From an uncultured Lachnospiraceae bacterium (lineage in GTDB: Bacteria > Bacillota > Clostridia > Lachnospirales > Lachnospiraceae), in the NCBI GenBank assembly GCA_900548905.1, contig URMK01000022.1, forward strand, positions 1 to 64,000: a DNA stretch of 64,000 bases. Direction: 5' to 3'. Below, one piece after another: positions 26,718 through 35,042 of the stretch; position 1 is the stretch's first letter, and each line of letters opens with the position of its first letter. Under the pieces are notes generated by a model. That model worked only from the letters and a program-made list of their open reading frames with translations. It was not told the DNA's origin and did no database searches. The translations under genes were made by a program, and so were the position numbers.

Positions 26718-27935
26718 ATGTTTGAAGCCTTTTTTATCATTCTCAGAAACAGCGGAGTCCCTGTCACACCGGAGGAATGGCTCTCAGTTCAGGATGCGCT
26801 GGATAAGGGGCTGTGCCGCAGCAGCCTCTCCTCTTTCTACTCTCTTTCCCGTATGCTTCTGGTAAAAAGAGAGACGGATTATGATAAATTTGATATGGCG
26901 TTTGAGGAATATTTCAAGGGTATCCGGCATGACGGCCTTTTGACCGGCCGACTGCTGGAATGGCTGGATAAGCCGGAAATGAACGCACTGCTCCTTCAAT
27001 GGAAAGAAACGCAGAAAACTGCTTCCGAAGAAGAGCAGGAAAACACGGAGAGCAAAAGAAACGGGGAAGAAACGGAAGAACTTCTGAAGAAACGGCTGGA
27101 AGAACAGACCGGTGAACATAATGGAGGAAACCACTGGATAGGGACTATGGGCAGCTCCCCCTTCGGAAATACAGGTGCGCTCACAGACGGAATCCGCGTC
27201 GGAGGCCAAAGCGGCCACCAGTCCGCGTTTGCCGTCATGGGTGAACGAAAATACAAGGATTTCAGGGATGATCGCATCATAGACAACCGCCAGTTCCAAC
27301 AGGCACTCCGCCGATTACGGCAGTATTCCTCCCGGCCTGAGCTGCCCCATACCCAGCTGGATCTGAATGGAACCATTGATAAGACCTGTGGGAACGGGGG
27401 CTTTCTCCAAATCGTTATGGAAGCGCCGCGCCAAAATAGCATAAAACTAATGCTGCTCATGGACTCCGGAGGAACTATGCTTCCTTATTCCGGCTTGATG
27501 AATGAACTATTCCAGGCCGTCAGCAAATCCAATCACTTTAAGGAAACCCGGTTTTATTATTTTCACAATTGTATCTACGGAAAGCTGTATAATACACCAG
27601 AATGTGAATATGGCGACTGGACGGACACGGAATGGCTGCTGCGCAATCTGAAAAGCGACACAAAGATAGTTATCGTAGGGGATGCCGCCATGGCCCCTGA
27701 GGAGCTGTTTTCCCTTAACGGGAATTACCGCGGCCCCAACGACGGCCTGACCGGCTTCGCATGGATGCAGCTGCTGAAAGAACGTTTTAAAAAGAGTGTC
27801 TGGCTGAACCCTAAGATGGCGCAGGGGAACGCTCCCTGGCGGGAATCGGAAACCGCCGTCAAGGAGCTGTTTCCCATGTATCCCCTCACAGTAAAAGGGC
27901 TGAAGGAAGCAATGAAGGAACTGATGCGGGGATAA
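26718..27935 (+). CDS. VWA-domain (CoxE-like) protein, MoxR partner
   Basis: A 405-residue protein. The N-terminal helical region (about 1-125) ends in an acidic/glutamate-rich linker (EEEQENTESKRNGEETEE), followed by a VWA-like domain from about 225. Its metal-ion site differs from the classical DxSxS: LLMDSGGTM (Asp249) carries Gly and Thr where the second and third ligands should be, although the last parts of the fold (VIVGDAAMAP) are present. CoxE-type VWA proteins act with MoxR ATPases. AAGGAGGG precedes the ATG. It converges on the DUF2087 regulator with only 6 bases between stops. Confidence 0.85.
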   Translation: MFEAFFIILRNSGVPVTPEEWLSVQDALDKGLCRSSLSSFYSLSRMLLVKRETDYDKFDMAFEEYFKGIRHDGLLTGRLLEWLDKPEMNALLLQWKETQKTASEEEQENTESKRNGEETEELLKKRLEEQTGEHNGGNHWIGTMGSSPFGNTGALTDGIRVGGQSGHQSAFAVMGERKYKDFRDDRIIDNRQFQQALRRLRQYSSRPELPHTQLDLNGTIDKTCGNGGFLQIVMEAPRQNSIKLMLLMDSGGTMLPYSGLMNELFQAVSKSNHFKETRFYYFHNCIYGKLYNTPECEYGDWTDTEWLLRNLKSDTKIVIVGDAAMAPEELFSLNGNYRGPNDGLTGFAWMQLLKERFKKSVWLNPKMAQGNAPWRESETAVKELFPMYPLTVKGLKEAMKELMRG

Positions 27936-27941
27936 CCGCTT

Positions 27942-28715
27942 CTATTCCTTCAGCCAATACCTGGAACCATCCCTGGTGCGTTCCAGAAAGCCGTATTCTA
28001 TCATCAGTCTTCTGATATAGGGGAAATCACTATGAATCCGTTTTAAGATCCTGTTAATCTCCACTTCCGTGTAGCTGCTGCCCGGCTTGAAATTATCCGC
28101 AATTTTGCGGAGAACCACTAATTTTCTTTTTTCCCTCGCGGGTATTTCCTTAAGATGGCCGTTTTCCTCAAAAAAGGTTTGCAGAATCTGCATTTTCTCT
28201 TCCTCTGTTACAATGTATCTGTCATCAACCATCGCCGCTGTTCTGTGAGGCTCACACAGCTTCTCTCCGGACTGTTTTTCCGTCTTTTCCCCGGTTTCCT
28301 TAAGCAGATCCATCATTGCCAGAAAGGCCCTTGCCTGCCGCTCCTTTTCCCGCAGCTTAAAGCGATGGTTCCTCACTGTGGAAGGTGAAATCTTCTGCCT
28401 GTCCGCCGTTTCTTTATCGCTCAGGCCCTCCGCCATGGACGCCAGAACGGACTGCTGGATTTCCGATATTCCTGTCACCCCGGAATGAATCAGGAAATGC
28501 AGCATAGAGCCATGATCTTCCTGTAAGTGAATCCGCATCCGCTTACGGGCTTCAAAATATTTTCCGTCTTTCGGAAAAACCTCCCCTTTTTCATACATCT
28601 CCCCGCAAATCAGGCATTGCACCCGGGTTTGTGTCTCCCGGAAGCCCTGCTTCAATTCCTCCAGGGCGGCACTGTAAAAAACCTCTTCCCTGCATTCTAA
28701 TGTTTCATATGCCAT
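27942..28715 (-). CDS. HTH regulator with C2H2-like finger and DUF2087 domain
   Basis: A 257-residue protein. The start at 28715 is chosen because AAGGAGG lies 8 bases upstream; an ATG 9 bases earlier abuts the ribosome binding site. N-terminal C34-X2-C37 with H63-X4-H68 could bind zinc. A LuxR-like HTH (about 78-108, ISEIQQSVLASMAEGLSDKE and ISPSTVRNH) follows, then a linker, and a C-terminal DUF2087 winged-helix-like domain (REKRKLVVLRKIADNF to the end). DUF2087 is common in Firmicute transcriptional regulators. The gene ends next to the VWA gene; a dyad symmetry lies over its promoter, suggesting autoregulation. Confidence 0.85.
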   Translation of the reverse strand: MAYETLECREEVFYSAALEELKQGFRETQTRVQCLICGEMYEKGEVFPKDGKYFEARKRMRIHLQEDHGSMLHFLIHSGVTGISEIQQSVLASMAEGLSDKETADRQKISPSTVRNHRFKLREKERQARAFLAMMDLLKETGEKTEKQSGEKLCEPHRTAAMVDDRYIVTEEEKMQILQTFFEENGHLKEIPAREKRKLVVLRKIADNFKPGSSYTEVEINRILKRIHSDFPYIRRLMIEYGFLERTRDGSRYWLKE

Positions 28716-28853
28716 CGTGCTCATCCTCCTTTTTCTATCCTCTTTTTTTGGTACTTTAAGTCTTATAACGCTTACTTTGAAACCTTGAATTTTTAAACTT
28801 TTGAATGTTGTAAAACTCTTACAGGATTTATTTACATCAATCATAGCATAGAC

Positions 28854-28882
28854 ATTATATCTCATATTTTTAATTATGTCTA
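28854..28882 (-). promoter_or_regulatory. Promoter of the DUF2087 regulator with overlapping dyad
   Basis: TAGACA (28882-28877), a 17-base spacer and TATAAT (28859-28854). A TAGACAT/ATGTCTA inverted repeat (28849-28855 and 28876-28882) covers both elements, as an operator would. Transcript start near 28847, about 130 bases before the gene. Confidence 0.65.
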
Positions 28883-28920
28883 TATATATGCAAACATTTA
28901 CATAATTTGTTTATACATAG

Positions 28921-29092
28921 AAAAAGGAGGATTGCGATGCATTAAACAGTGAGGACAGCCGGATAGACTGCAAAGCGAAATTCTTCACCGACAGCCCGAC
29001 TCTTTACGATTCATCAAATAACACTCCGAAAGCATTCAGGCACAACTAAAAAAACGGTTCCGGAGCATCTTCTCTGCCCAAAACCGTTTTTT
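28921..29092 (+). other. Gene-poor region with two-codon minigene and terminator; possible orphan RNA
   Basis: A textbook ribosome binding site (AAAAAGGAGG, 28921-28930) is followed at 6 bases by ATG-CAT-TAA (28937-28945), after which no sizable reading frame continues. About 150 bases on lies a bidirectional terminator. A weak promoter-like TATACA (28911-28916) precedes it. The unit could be a translated minigene, a small RNA, a decayed gene or an attenuator leader with nothing left downstream. Nothing else was found in the 452 bases between the regulator and the small membrane protein. Confidence 0.35.
29048..29092. terminator. Bidirectional terminator near 29.07 kb
   Basis: AAAAAACGGTT and AACCGTTTTTT bracket an imperfect inner stem. 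It can end the orphan plus-strand unit and the minus-strand small membrane protein gene. Confidence 0.88.
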
Positions 29093-29167
29093 CACTATTG
29101 CTATCCGCTCCTGCGGGTAGGGTTGCTGTATGAGTCAACCATGATTTCATTCCCTCTTGTCTATGTA

Positions 29168-29587
29168 TCACTGTTTGCCTTCCGTCCGCGCTTTGCTTAT
29201 GAATGTCACCGACAGAAACAGCATGGCAAACGAACCAAACAGAAAAACAAAATAGACCATCGCTACCGGCGTGGTACTGGTTATGCCTTCTATATTGGCA
29301 TACAGCTTTCCGTCATGCAGAAGCGCAGTCACCTCACGTCCCGGCATATATGCTGCGCTGCTGTGTGTATTCTGCAGTTCGTATTCCTTCCCTTCATATT
29401 TGACAATGACCTCATAATGGGTCTGCCGTTTGCCAAATACCCTCCTCACAACATCTTCCGAACTCACAACGGCCGCCTTGACTTCCGTGTATTCGGGATT
29501 GGTGTCATCCATGGCAAAACGCAAGAATACCGCTGCCACGATGCACAAAACCGTAATAATACTGCAGATAATCGCTTTTTTCTTCAT
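29168..29587 (-). CDS. Small membrane protein, DUF3592-like
   Basis: A 139-residue protein with a TM at about residues 5-26, a central extracytoplasmic domain (YEVIVKYEGKEYELQNTH) and a second TM at about 108-131. The Y-x-V-x-V-x-Y-x-G-x-x-Y pattern resembles DUF3592 domains, but the match is approximate. The start at 29587 (MKKKAII) has AGGAGG 6 bases upstream; the first ATG at 29593 touches it. It follows the serine hydrolase gene by 62 bases on the same strand. No enzymatic motif is seen. Confidence 0.6.
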   Translation of the reverse strand: MKKKAIICSIITVLCIVAAVFLRFAMDDTNPEYTEVKAAVVSSEDVVRRVFGKRQTHYEVIVKYEGKEYELQNTHSSAAYMPGREVTALLHDGKLYANIEGITSTTPVAMVYFVFLFGSFAMLFLSVTFISKARTEGKQ

Positions 29588-29649
29588 AAGCATCCTCCTA
29601 TTCTTTCTATATAAGGCCGGATTTTTCCCGCCGCCTTATCCTCTTTTGG

Positions 29650-31482
29650 CTACTCCTCCGGCTGCCCCACTGCTTTCTGCGCATCCTCCGGCTTTATTTC
29701 CATACCTGTGCACACAGGCTGTACCGTCCGTTCCACAAGCAAATGAAACACGTCGATACCGCCGCTTTCCTTAATCGTATTCATCAGAAAGCCCATTTTC
29801 CCTCCCAGATCCGTAAAAGAGTCAAGCCCTTCCATGATTACCTCTTTCCCGGGAGTCTCATCCCAGTGCGCCTCCAGCGAATCCTCATTAAAATACAGCT
29901 TTACCTTACGTCTGCATGCCTCTTCCAGAAACGCGAAATCAATTTTTAAAACCATCCTGCCGTCTTCATCTGTGGAAAATTCACCTTTTGTCCCAATCCG
30001 GTATATTTCCCCATGGAAGGACACATTTGCCGCCACCGCCTTCACAAAACCGATTTCCAGAGAAATGCGTTCTTCTCCTTCATACAAATGAAGGAACAAG
30101 CGGTTACCCGATGCCATAAACCCTATTTTCCGGATTCCTTCGGTAAAATTATTGTGGAAAACCTGCATCAATAGGGGCATCAGCCCCACCTGACGCTCAT
30201 TCATCTCATAAATCCTGCCGTTCAGAAAACGGATCCGGCTCTGTCTCAGGGTACTTCTGACATAAACCGCCTTCCTTTTCTCCCAGCCGCCTTTTTCAAT
30301 GACCGGAAGGCCGGTACGGCGTCCTTCCAGCTCTTCAATGACATGCTGCAGCATTATCTGTCCCCGCAGGTCTTCCGGCAGTTCTGCCGGCGGCTCAAAG
30401 CCATTCTCGAAATATTTTTTCACAATCCCCAGAAGCACACAGTTCTGAAAAAGCTCTTTACTCCCGGCATTGGTTACCACCACCATATTCAGATCCGGAT
30501 ATGCCAGCACATCCTGCCCCAGCATGCCGTTATAATTAAAAGAGCCCTCCCGGCCTCCCATCCACATCTGATAGCCATAGCCGTAATTGCTCATGGCGGA
30601 AGGCGTGTCCGCATGCCTTTTACAGGATGCTTCCACCCAATCCTGCGGCACCAGCTGCTCCCCTTTCCAGTTTCCGCGCTGCAGATAGAGCATCCCTAGC
30701 TTTGCCGCATCTTCCGGGCACAGGAAAAGCCCCCAGCCGCCCTTGGTTATTCCCTTCGGACAGGTTTCCCAGAAAATTCTGCGGATACCCATAGGTTCCC
30801 ACAAACGGGGGCGCAGATATTCCATCAGGGTTTCTCCGGTTATTTCCGTAATAATGGCAGACAGCATATAAGAGTTCATACTGTTATATTCAAAGTTTTT
30901 TCCCGGAATACCTACCAGGCCCGATTCCAGGTAGCCTCTTACCCAATCGTTTCCGGATACGATCCCGGTTTCATTAAAGCTGACACAGCTTGTCATTGTC
31001 AGGAGATGTTCTACCGTAATATCCTTCAGCCGGAATATGTTAAACAGGTTTTTCTTGCTTCCAAAGAGATCGATTACCTTATCCTGCAGCCGCAGGCGTC
31101 CTTCCTGAATGAGCATGCCCACCGCCATGCCGGTAATGCTTTTGCACAACGAATAGCTGGCATGCCACAGGCCGGCCTGATAAGGCTCAAAACCGCATTC
31201 ACAGATAACCCTGCCGTTTCTCACTACCATAACCTGATGAATATCCACGTTTTCATGAAGCGCTAACTCTTTCAGAAAAGCTGCCAGATGTGCCGAAGAT
31301 ACTCCCTGGCTCTCAGGGACGGCCCGTTCCAGGGGCTGTTCCTCTTCCTCACGTTTTCCAAAGCTGCCGCCAAAAGGAAAAGCCGGCTTCTGCGGGAAAA
31401 AGTCCACCTTTCCCACATTTCCGGTTTTTCTTGCAATAATATTCCATATCAACTCAGCTACTGCCAATTCTGTTTTTGCCAT
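29650..31482 (-). CDS. Cytoplasmic serine hydrolase, class C beta-lactamase-like, with long C-terminal extension
   Basis: 610 residues. After an N-terminal segment (about 1-50) comes a beta-lactamase/transpeptidase-like domain with catalytic S111-L-C-K114 (SYSLCKSITG), the second motif Y199-N-S (FEYNSMNSYML), and a stretch near GYGYQMWMGG that lies where the third motif should be. The C-terminal 230 residues are of no recognised family. No signal peptide, unlike secreted beta-lactamases, so this is probably an esterase or amidase inside the cell. GAAGGAG precedes the ATG. It follows pgeF by 13 bases. Confidence 0.82.
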   Translation of the reverse strand: MAKTELAVAELIWNIIARKTGNVGKVDFFPQKPAFPFGGSFGKREEEEQPLERAVPESQGVSSAHLAAFLKELALHENVDIHQVMVVRNGRVICECGFEPYQAGLWHASYSLCKSITGMAVGMLIQEGRLRLQDKVIDLFGSKKNLFNIFRLKDITVEHLLTMTSCVSFNETGIVSGNDWVRGYLESGLVGIPGKNFEYNSMNSYMLSAIITEITGETLMEYLRPRLWEPMGIRRIFWETCPKGITKGGWGLFLCPEDAAKLGMLYLQRGNWKGEQLVPQDWVEASCKRHADTPSAMSNYGYGYQMWMGGREGSFNYNGMLGQDVLAYPDLNMVVVTNAGSKELFQNCVLLGIVKKYFENGFEPPAELPEDLRGQIMLQHVIEELEGRRTGLPVIEKGGWEKRKAVYVRSTLRQSRIRFLNGRIYEMNERQVGLMPLLMQVFHNNFTEGIRKIGFMASGNRLFLHLYEGEERISLEIGFVKAVAANVSFHGEIYRIGTKGEFSTDEDGRMVLKIDFAFLEEACRRKVKLYFNEDSLEAHWDETPGKEVIMEGLDSFTDLGGKMGFLMNTIKESGGIDVFHLLVERTVQPVCTGMEIKPEDAQKAVGQPEE

Positions 31483-31495
31483 CCTTTTTGCTCCT

Positions 31496-32380
31496 TCAAT
31501 TTAAAACAACAAACATGCCCAGATTTCCTCTTTTCCCATTGCTGGCACGATGGGAAAAAAGATACGCCGGGTTGCAGCAGGTACAGATATCCGTTACACT
31601 GATATGTTCCGGACGGATACCGGCCGATAAACAAACTGCTTCATTTGCTTTCCATAAGTCCAACTGGTATTTTCCGTTTTTCTTATCCAGCAGAATCTGC
31701 TCTTCTTTTATGCCCTTTACCCTCTTCATTTCCTCCCGGGAAAAAAGAATGCGGAAGGCTTCCGCCACATCCCGGCTCACCTCATAGCAATCCTGACAGA
31801 TTGACGGGCCGATGCCTGCAAGGATGTCCTCCGGCCGGGATCCGAAGGCCTTCTCCATGGCCTCCACTGTCTTTCTCCCCATTCCTCCCGCAGTGCCTTT
31901 CCACCCGGAATGCGATAATCCAATGGCTCTCTTTACCGGATCCACAAACAGCAGCGGAACACAATCGGCATAAAAAGTGGACAGGACAAGACCGGGTTCC
32001 TCCGTTATCATTCCATCCACATCGGTATAATCTCTGGGACGCAGGAGCCCTTTTCCTTTATCCGCGGCTGTAACATGACGGATATTCGTGGTATGCGTCT
32101 GATCGGAAAAAACAAAATCCCCGGTACCGCACCCAAGCGCACCGGCTATCCGGCGGAAATTCTCATTTACATTTTCTGCTTTATCACCCCTGCTGAAGCT
32201 GACATTCATGGACCATAGATCGCCCTCACTGACTCCCCCCAGCCTGGTACTCATTAAATGCCTGACCACTCCTGTTTTTTCTATAGCCGGAAAGGTCAGG
32301 TATTCCGCTCCGTTTATTACCTTCCGGCGCATAACCGGCCGGTCTGCATTTTTTCGCTTAATCTCCGTTATCTTATCCAT
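31496..32380 (-). CDS. pgeF: Peptidoglycan editing factor/purine nucleoside phosphorylase YfiH family
   Basis: A 294-residue laccase-domain (DUF152) protein. Metal and catalytic residues are in place: FSDQTHTTNI, YADCVPLLFVDP with the conserved Cys, GLSHSGWKGTAGGM with His, and CTCCNPAYLFSHRASNGKRGN near the C-terminus. Family members were shown to act as purine nucleoside phosphorylases/adenosine deaminases, and in E. coli to prevent incorporation of wrong amino acids in peptidoglycan. AAAGGA precedes the ATG. It follows yraN with a 67-base gap and precedes the serine hydrolase. Confidence 0.9.
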   Translation of the reverse strand: MDKITEIKRKNADRPVMRRKVINGAEYLTFPAIEKTGVVRHLMSTRLGGVSEGDLWSMNVSFSRGDKAENVNENFRRIAGALGCGTGDFVFSDQTHTTNIRHVTAADKGKGLLRPRDYTDVDGMITEEPGLVLSTFYADCVPLLFVDPVKRAIGLSHSGWKGTAGGMGRKTVEAMEKAFGSRPEDILAGIGPSICQDCYEVSRDVAEAFRILFSREEMKRVKGIKEEQILLDKKNGKYQLDLWKANEAVCLSAGIRPEHISVTDICTCCNPAYLFSHRASNGKRGNLGMFVVLN

Positions 32381-32447
32381 GCAATCCTTTCCTTTCCGTC
32401 AACATATAACAACTCCGCCAATACCCAAACCTGACTGCATTGTCCGG

Positions 32448-32807
32448 TCAATATCCCCCTATATAGTCAAAAGCATTCTGATACCAGTTTACGCTTTCCC
32501 CACATATAGCAACCACGTCAAACCGTACCGGAATGCTTTCCCCCAGTCTCTTTTGGTATAGATAATAATCCGCCACCTTACATATTTTCTTTTGTTTTGC
32601 GTACCCCACCGCTTCTTCCGGATAACCTAATGTTTTGTTTTTTCTGAATTTAACTTCGAAAAAAACAAGATAATCCCCATCCCGGCCAATCAAATCCACT
32701 TCTCCCTGACGGCACCGGAAATTTCTTTCGGTTATTCGTATCCCTTTTTTCCGGAGATACAGGCAGGCGGCCTCTTCATAGGATTCCCCTATCTCTCTTT
32801 TATTCAT
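32448..32807 (-). CDS. YraN/UPF0102 nuclease-like protein
   Basis: A 119-residue restriction-endonuclease-fold protein: GESYEEAACLYLRKKG, the active-site-like GEVDLIGRDGDYLVFFEVKFRK (D...EVK) and YYLYQKRL. The family is widespread next to rnhB and rplS, with a proposed Holliday-junction or DNA maintenance role. The ATG at 32807 has GGAAAG upstream; a GTG two codons earlier is in frame. Its start overlaps the rnhB stop, suggesting coupled translation. Confidence 0.9.
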   Translation of the reverse strand: MNKREIGESYEEAACLYLRKKGIRITERNFRCRQGEVDLIGRDGDYLVFFEVKFRKNKTLGYPEEAVGYAKQKKICKVADYYLYQKRLGESIPVRFDVVAICGESVNWYQNAFDYIGGY

Positions 32808-33567
32808 CGGCACTTTCCATAAAATTTTTAATAAAACTTCTTCTGTGGATAGGGGTGGGCCCCAGCCTCTTCAAAGCATCAATATGAGCCGCCGCCCCAT
32901 ATCCTTTATTGGCTGCAAACCCATACCCCGGGAATATACTGTCATACTGCACCATCATCCTGTCCCTAGTCACCTTGGCAATAATGCTTGCGGCTGCTAT
33001 GGATGCACTTTTTGCATCTCCTTTGATGATAGGCACCTGGCGGCACCTGATTCCCGGAATGGTAACCGCATCATTAAGCAGGAGATCCGGCTGTACGGAC
33101 AAACATCCCACAGCCTTTCTCATCGCCTCATAGGTAGCCTGCAGTATATTGATTTCATCAATTCTTTCCGACGAGACACAGCCTATTCCGGCTGCCACCG
33201 CCTCTTTCATTATAACCTCATAAAGCTCTTCCCTTTTTTGGGCACTCAGCTGCTTGGAATCATTCAGATAAAGGATGCTGCAGTCCTTCGGCAGAATGAC
33301 CGCTCCTGCCACCACAGGACCTGCCAGAGGGCCTCTTCCCACCTCATCTATGCCGCATAGATATCCCGCATATGCATATTCTCTTTCAAAACGGAACATT
33401 GTAAACATACGTTCTTTTTCTTTTTCCACAGCTTCCAGCCTCTTTACGGCCCTCGCTATTTCAGCCTTGATACCGCTTCGTTCATCATGTCCATAGATTT
33501 CTATAAGCTGCGGCAGACTGTCTGTGGGACAGCTTTTAAATTGCTCTTTTATCTCCTGTATTTTCAT
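32800..33567 (-). CDS. rnhB: Ribonuclease HII
   Basis: A 255-residue enzyme that removes ribonucleotides from DNA. The catalytic core begins YLCGIDEVGRGPLAGPVVAGAV, with the first DE pair, and includes NDSKQLSAQKRE, the AKVTRDRMM region and IKGDAKSASIAAASI. A roughly 70-residue N-terminal extension (KIQEIKEQFKSC...) precedes it, common in Firmicute RnhB. The start at 33567 is chosen since AGGTGTGG lies upstream; a longer frame lacks a site. It lies between lepB and yraN in the conserved order. Confidence 0.96.
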   Translation of the reverse strand: MKIQEIKEQFKSCPTDSLPQLIEIYGHDERSGIKAEIARAVKRLEAVEKEKERMFTMFRFEREYAYAGYLCGIDEVGRGPLAGPVVAGAVILPKDCSILYLNDSKQLSAQKREELYEVIMKEAVAAGIGCVSSERIDEINILQATYEAMRKAVGCLSVQPDLLLNDAVTIPGIRCRQVPIIKGDAKSASIAAASIIAKVTRDRMMVQYDSIFPGYGFAANKGYGAAAHIDALKRLGPTPIHRRSFIKNFMESADE

Positions 33568-33587
33568 TTTCCACACCTGCTTTTTGG

Positions 33588-34127
33588 TTACTGATGCTTC
33601 AGTACGCCGAATTTGTTCAGCGGCCAGATCCGGACCCATGCCTTTCCGATAATATTGTGGCGCCGGATATTTCCCACACTGGGATCCCGGCTGTCCGAGC
33701 TGTTGTTCCGGTTATCCCCCATAACAAAATACTCATCATCCCCCAGGGTTATCGGTTCCGTTGCCAGTCCGGCAAAATGAATGGTTTCTTTTCCGTAATC
33801 CTCTTCCAGTATCGTGCCGTTAATATAAATATTACCCTGTAAATCAATCTGCACCGTTTCTCCCGGAAGCCCGATAATGCGTTTCACGTAAAAGGTGTTC
33901 TCCGCATATTGGAAGGGAAAAACGATAATATCAAATCGCTGCGGTTCTGAAAAGCGGTAGGATATTTTATCCAGTATCAATTGATCGTTATTGCTTAAGG
34001 TAGGTTCCATGGAGCTGCCGCTCACGGAAGTCCTCTGCCCCACAAAGGTAATCAGCAGGTAGGTACCCAGCAGTACCACCAATATATAAAGTATTGTACT
34101 GATAATTTCCTTTACCACATGTTTCAT
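33588..34127 (-). CDS. lepB: Signal peptidase I (first copy)
   Basis: A 179-residue type I signal peptidase with one N-terminal TM (about 10-30), the catalytic serine in GSSMEPTLSNND near residue 40, the catalytic lysine in YVKRIIGLPGE, and the FVMGDNRNNSSDSRD box. It cleaves secretory signal peptides on the outer face of the membrane. The ATG at 34127 has GGAG 9 bases upstream; a TTG five codons earlier is in frame. A second lepB lies on the other side of ylqF. Confidence 0.95.
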   Translation of the reverse strand: MKHVVKEIISTILYILVVLLGTYLLITFVGQRTSVSGSSMEPTLSNNDQLILDKISYRFSEPQRFDIIVFPFQYAENTFYVKRIIGLPGETVQIDLQGNIYINGTILEEDYGKETIHFAGLATEPITLGDDEYFVMGDNRNNSSDSRDPSVGNIRRHNIIGKAWVRIWPLNKFGVLKHQ

Positions 34128-34151
34128 TTCATTATGCTCCAATCTGTTAGA

Positions 34152-34991
34152 TTACGGCCTTTCCAGGGAAATTCTCCCTAATCTGCCGCTTCTGAAATCA
34201 TCGGTTACCAATTGGGCCGCTCTGCTTAGATCCGGTTCGCCGCCCTTTTTGTAACACTTGCGCCTTTCAGCTACCGCCTCCAGCACCTGTACCGGCGTTT
34301 CCCCTCCGGCAAGACCGTATCTGCCTTTCAGAAGAGAAGCATACCATTCCTGCAGAAAGGTTATCAGGTCGATGGCCAGTTCATCCATAATGATGATTTC
34401 ATCGTTCATGGAGCCTATAAATGCCAGTTTCATGCCAACGCACTGGTCTTCAAATTTCGGCCAGAGAATTCCGGGAGTATCCAGAAGCTCCAGTCCCTTA
34501 TTCAGCCTGATCCACTGTTTTCCTTTGGTTACACCGGGCTTATTGCCCGTTTTTGTACATGCCTTCCCGGCAAAAGAATTAATAAAGGTAGACTTTCCCA
34601 CATTGGGAATTCCGGCAACCATCGCACGTACCGGACGGTTCAGTATCCCCCGTCTCCTGTCTCTTTCTATCTTCTCCCGGCATACCTCCTGTACGGCCCC
34701 CTGGATGGCTTTCATACCCTGACCGCTTTGTGCATTGATTTCCAGTGCCTTGATTCCCTGTTCCTGAAACCAGGCTGTCCATGCGCGGTTGCATACCGGA
34801 TCCGCCAAGTCCGACTTGTTCAGAAGAACCAGCCTGGCTTTGTTCTTCCCCAGCTCATCGATATCCGGGTTTCTGCTGCTCATGGGAATACGGGCATCCA
34901 CCAGTTCTATAATCAAATCTATCAGTTTGATATCTTCCTGCATAGCACGTCTTGCCTTCGTCATATGCCCAGGATACCATTGGTAATTCAT
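34152..34991 (-). CDS. ylqF: Ribosome biogenesis GTPase YlqF/RbgA
   Basis: A 279-residue circularly permuted GTPase, with the G4 motif (LLNKSDL) before G1 (GIPNVGKST) and G3 (LLDTPG). It is essential in Bacillus for late 50S maturation. The N-terminal WYPGHMTKARR motif is conserved. AGGAG lies 6 bases upstream of the ATG. It sits between two lepB genes, an arrangement common in Lachnospiraceae. Confidence 0.96.
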   Translation of the reverse strand: MNYQWYPGHMTKARRAMQEDIKLIDLIIELVDARIPMSSRNPDIDELGKNKARLVLLNKSDLADPVCNRAWTAWFQEQGIKALEINAQSGQGMKAIQGAVQEVCREKIERDRRRGILNRPVRAMVAGIPNVGKSTFINSFAGKACTKTGNKPGVTKGKQWIRLNKGLELLDTPGILWPKFEDQCVGMKLAFIGSMNDEIIIMDELAIDLITFLQEWYASLLKGRYGLAGGETPVQVLEAVAERRKCYKKGGEPDLSRAAQLVTDDFRSGRLGRISLERP

Positions 34992-35042
34992 GTTACACTC
35001 CTATCCGCCCGCACCGGCAGGCATGCGGCCTTAAGCCGCGCT

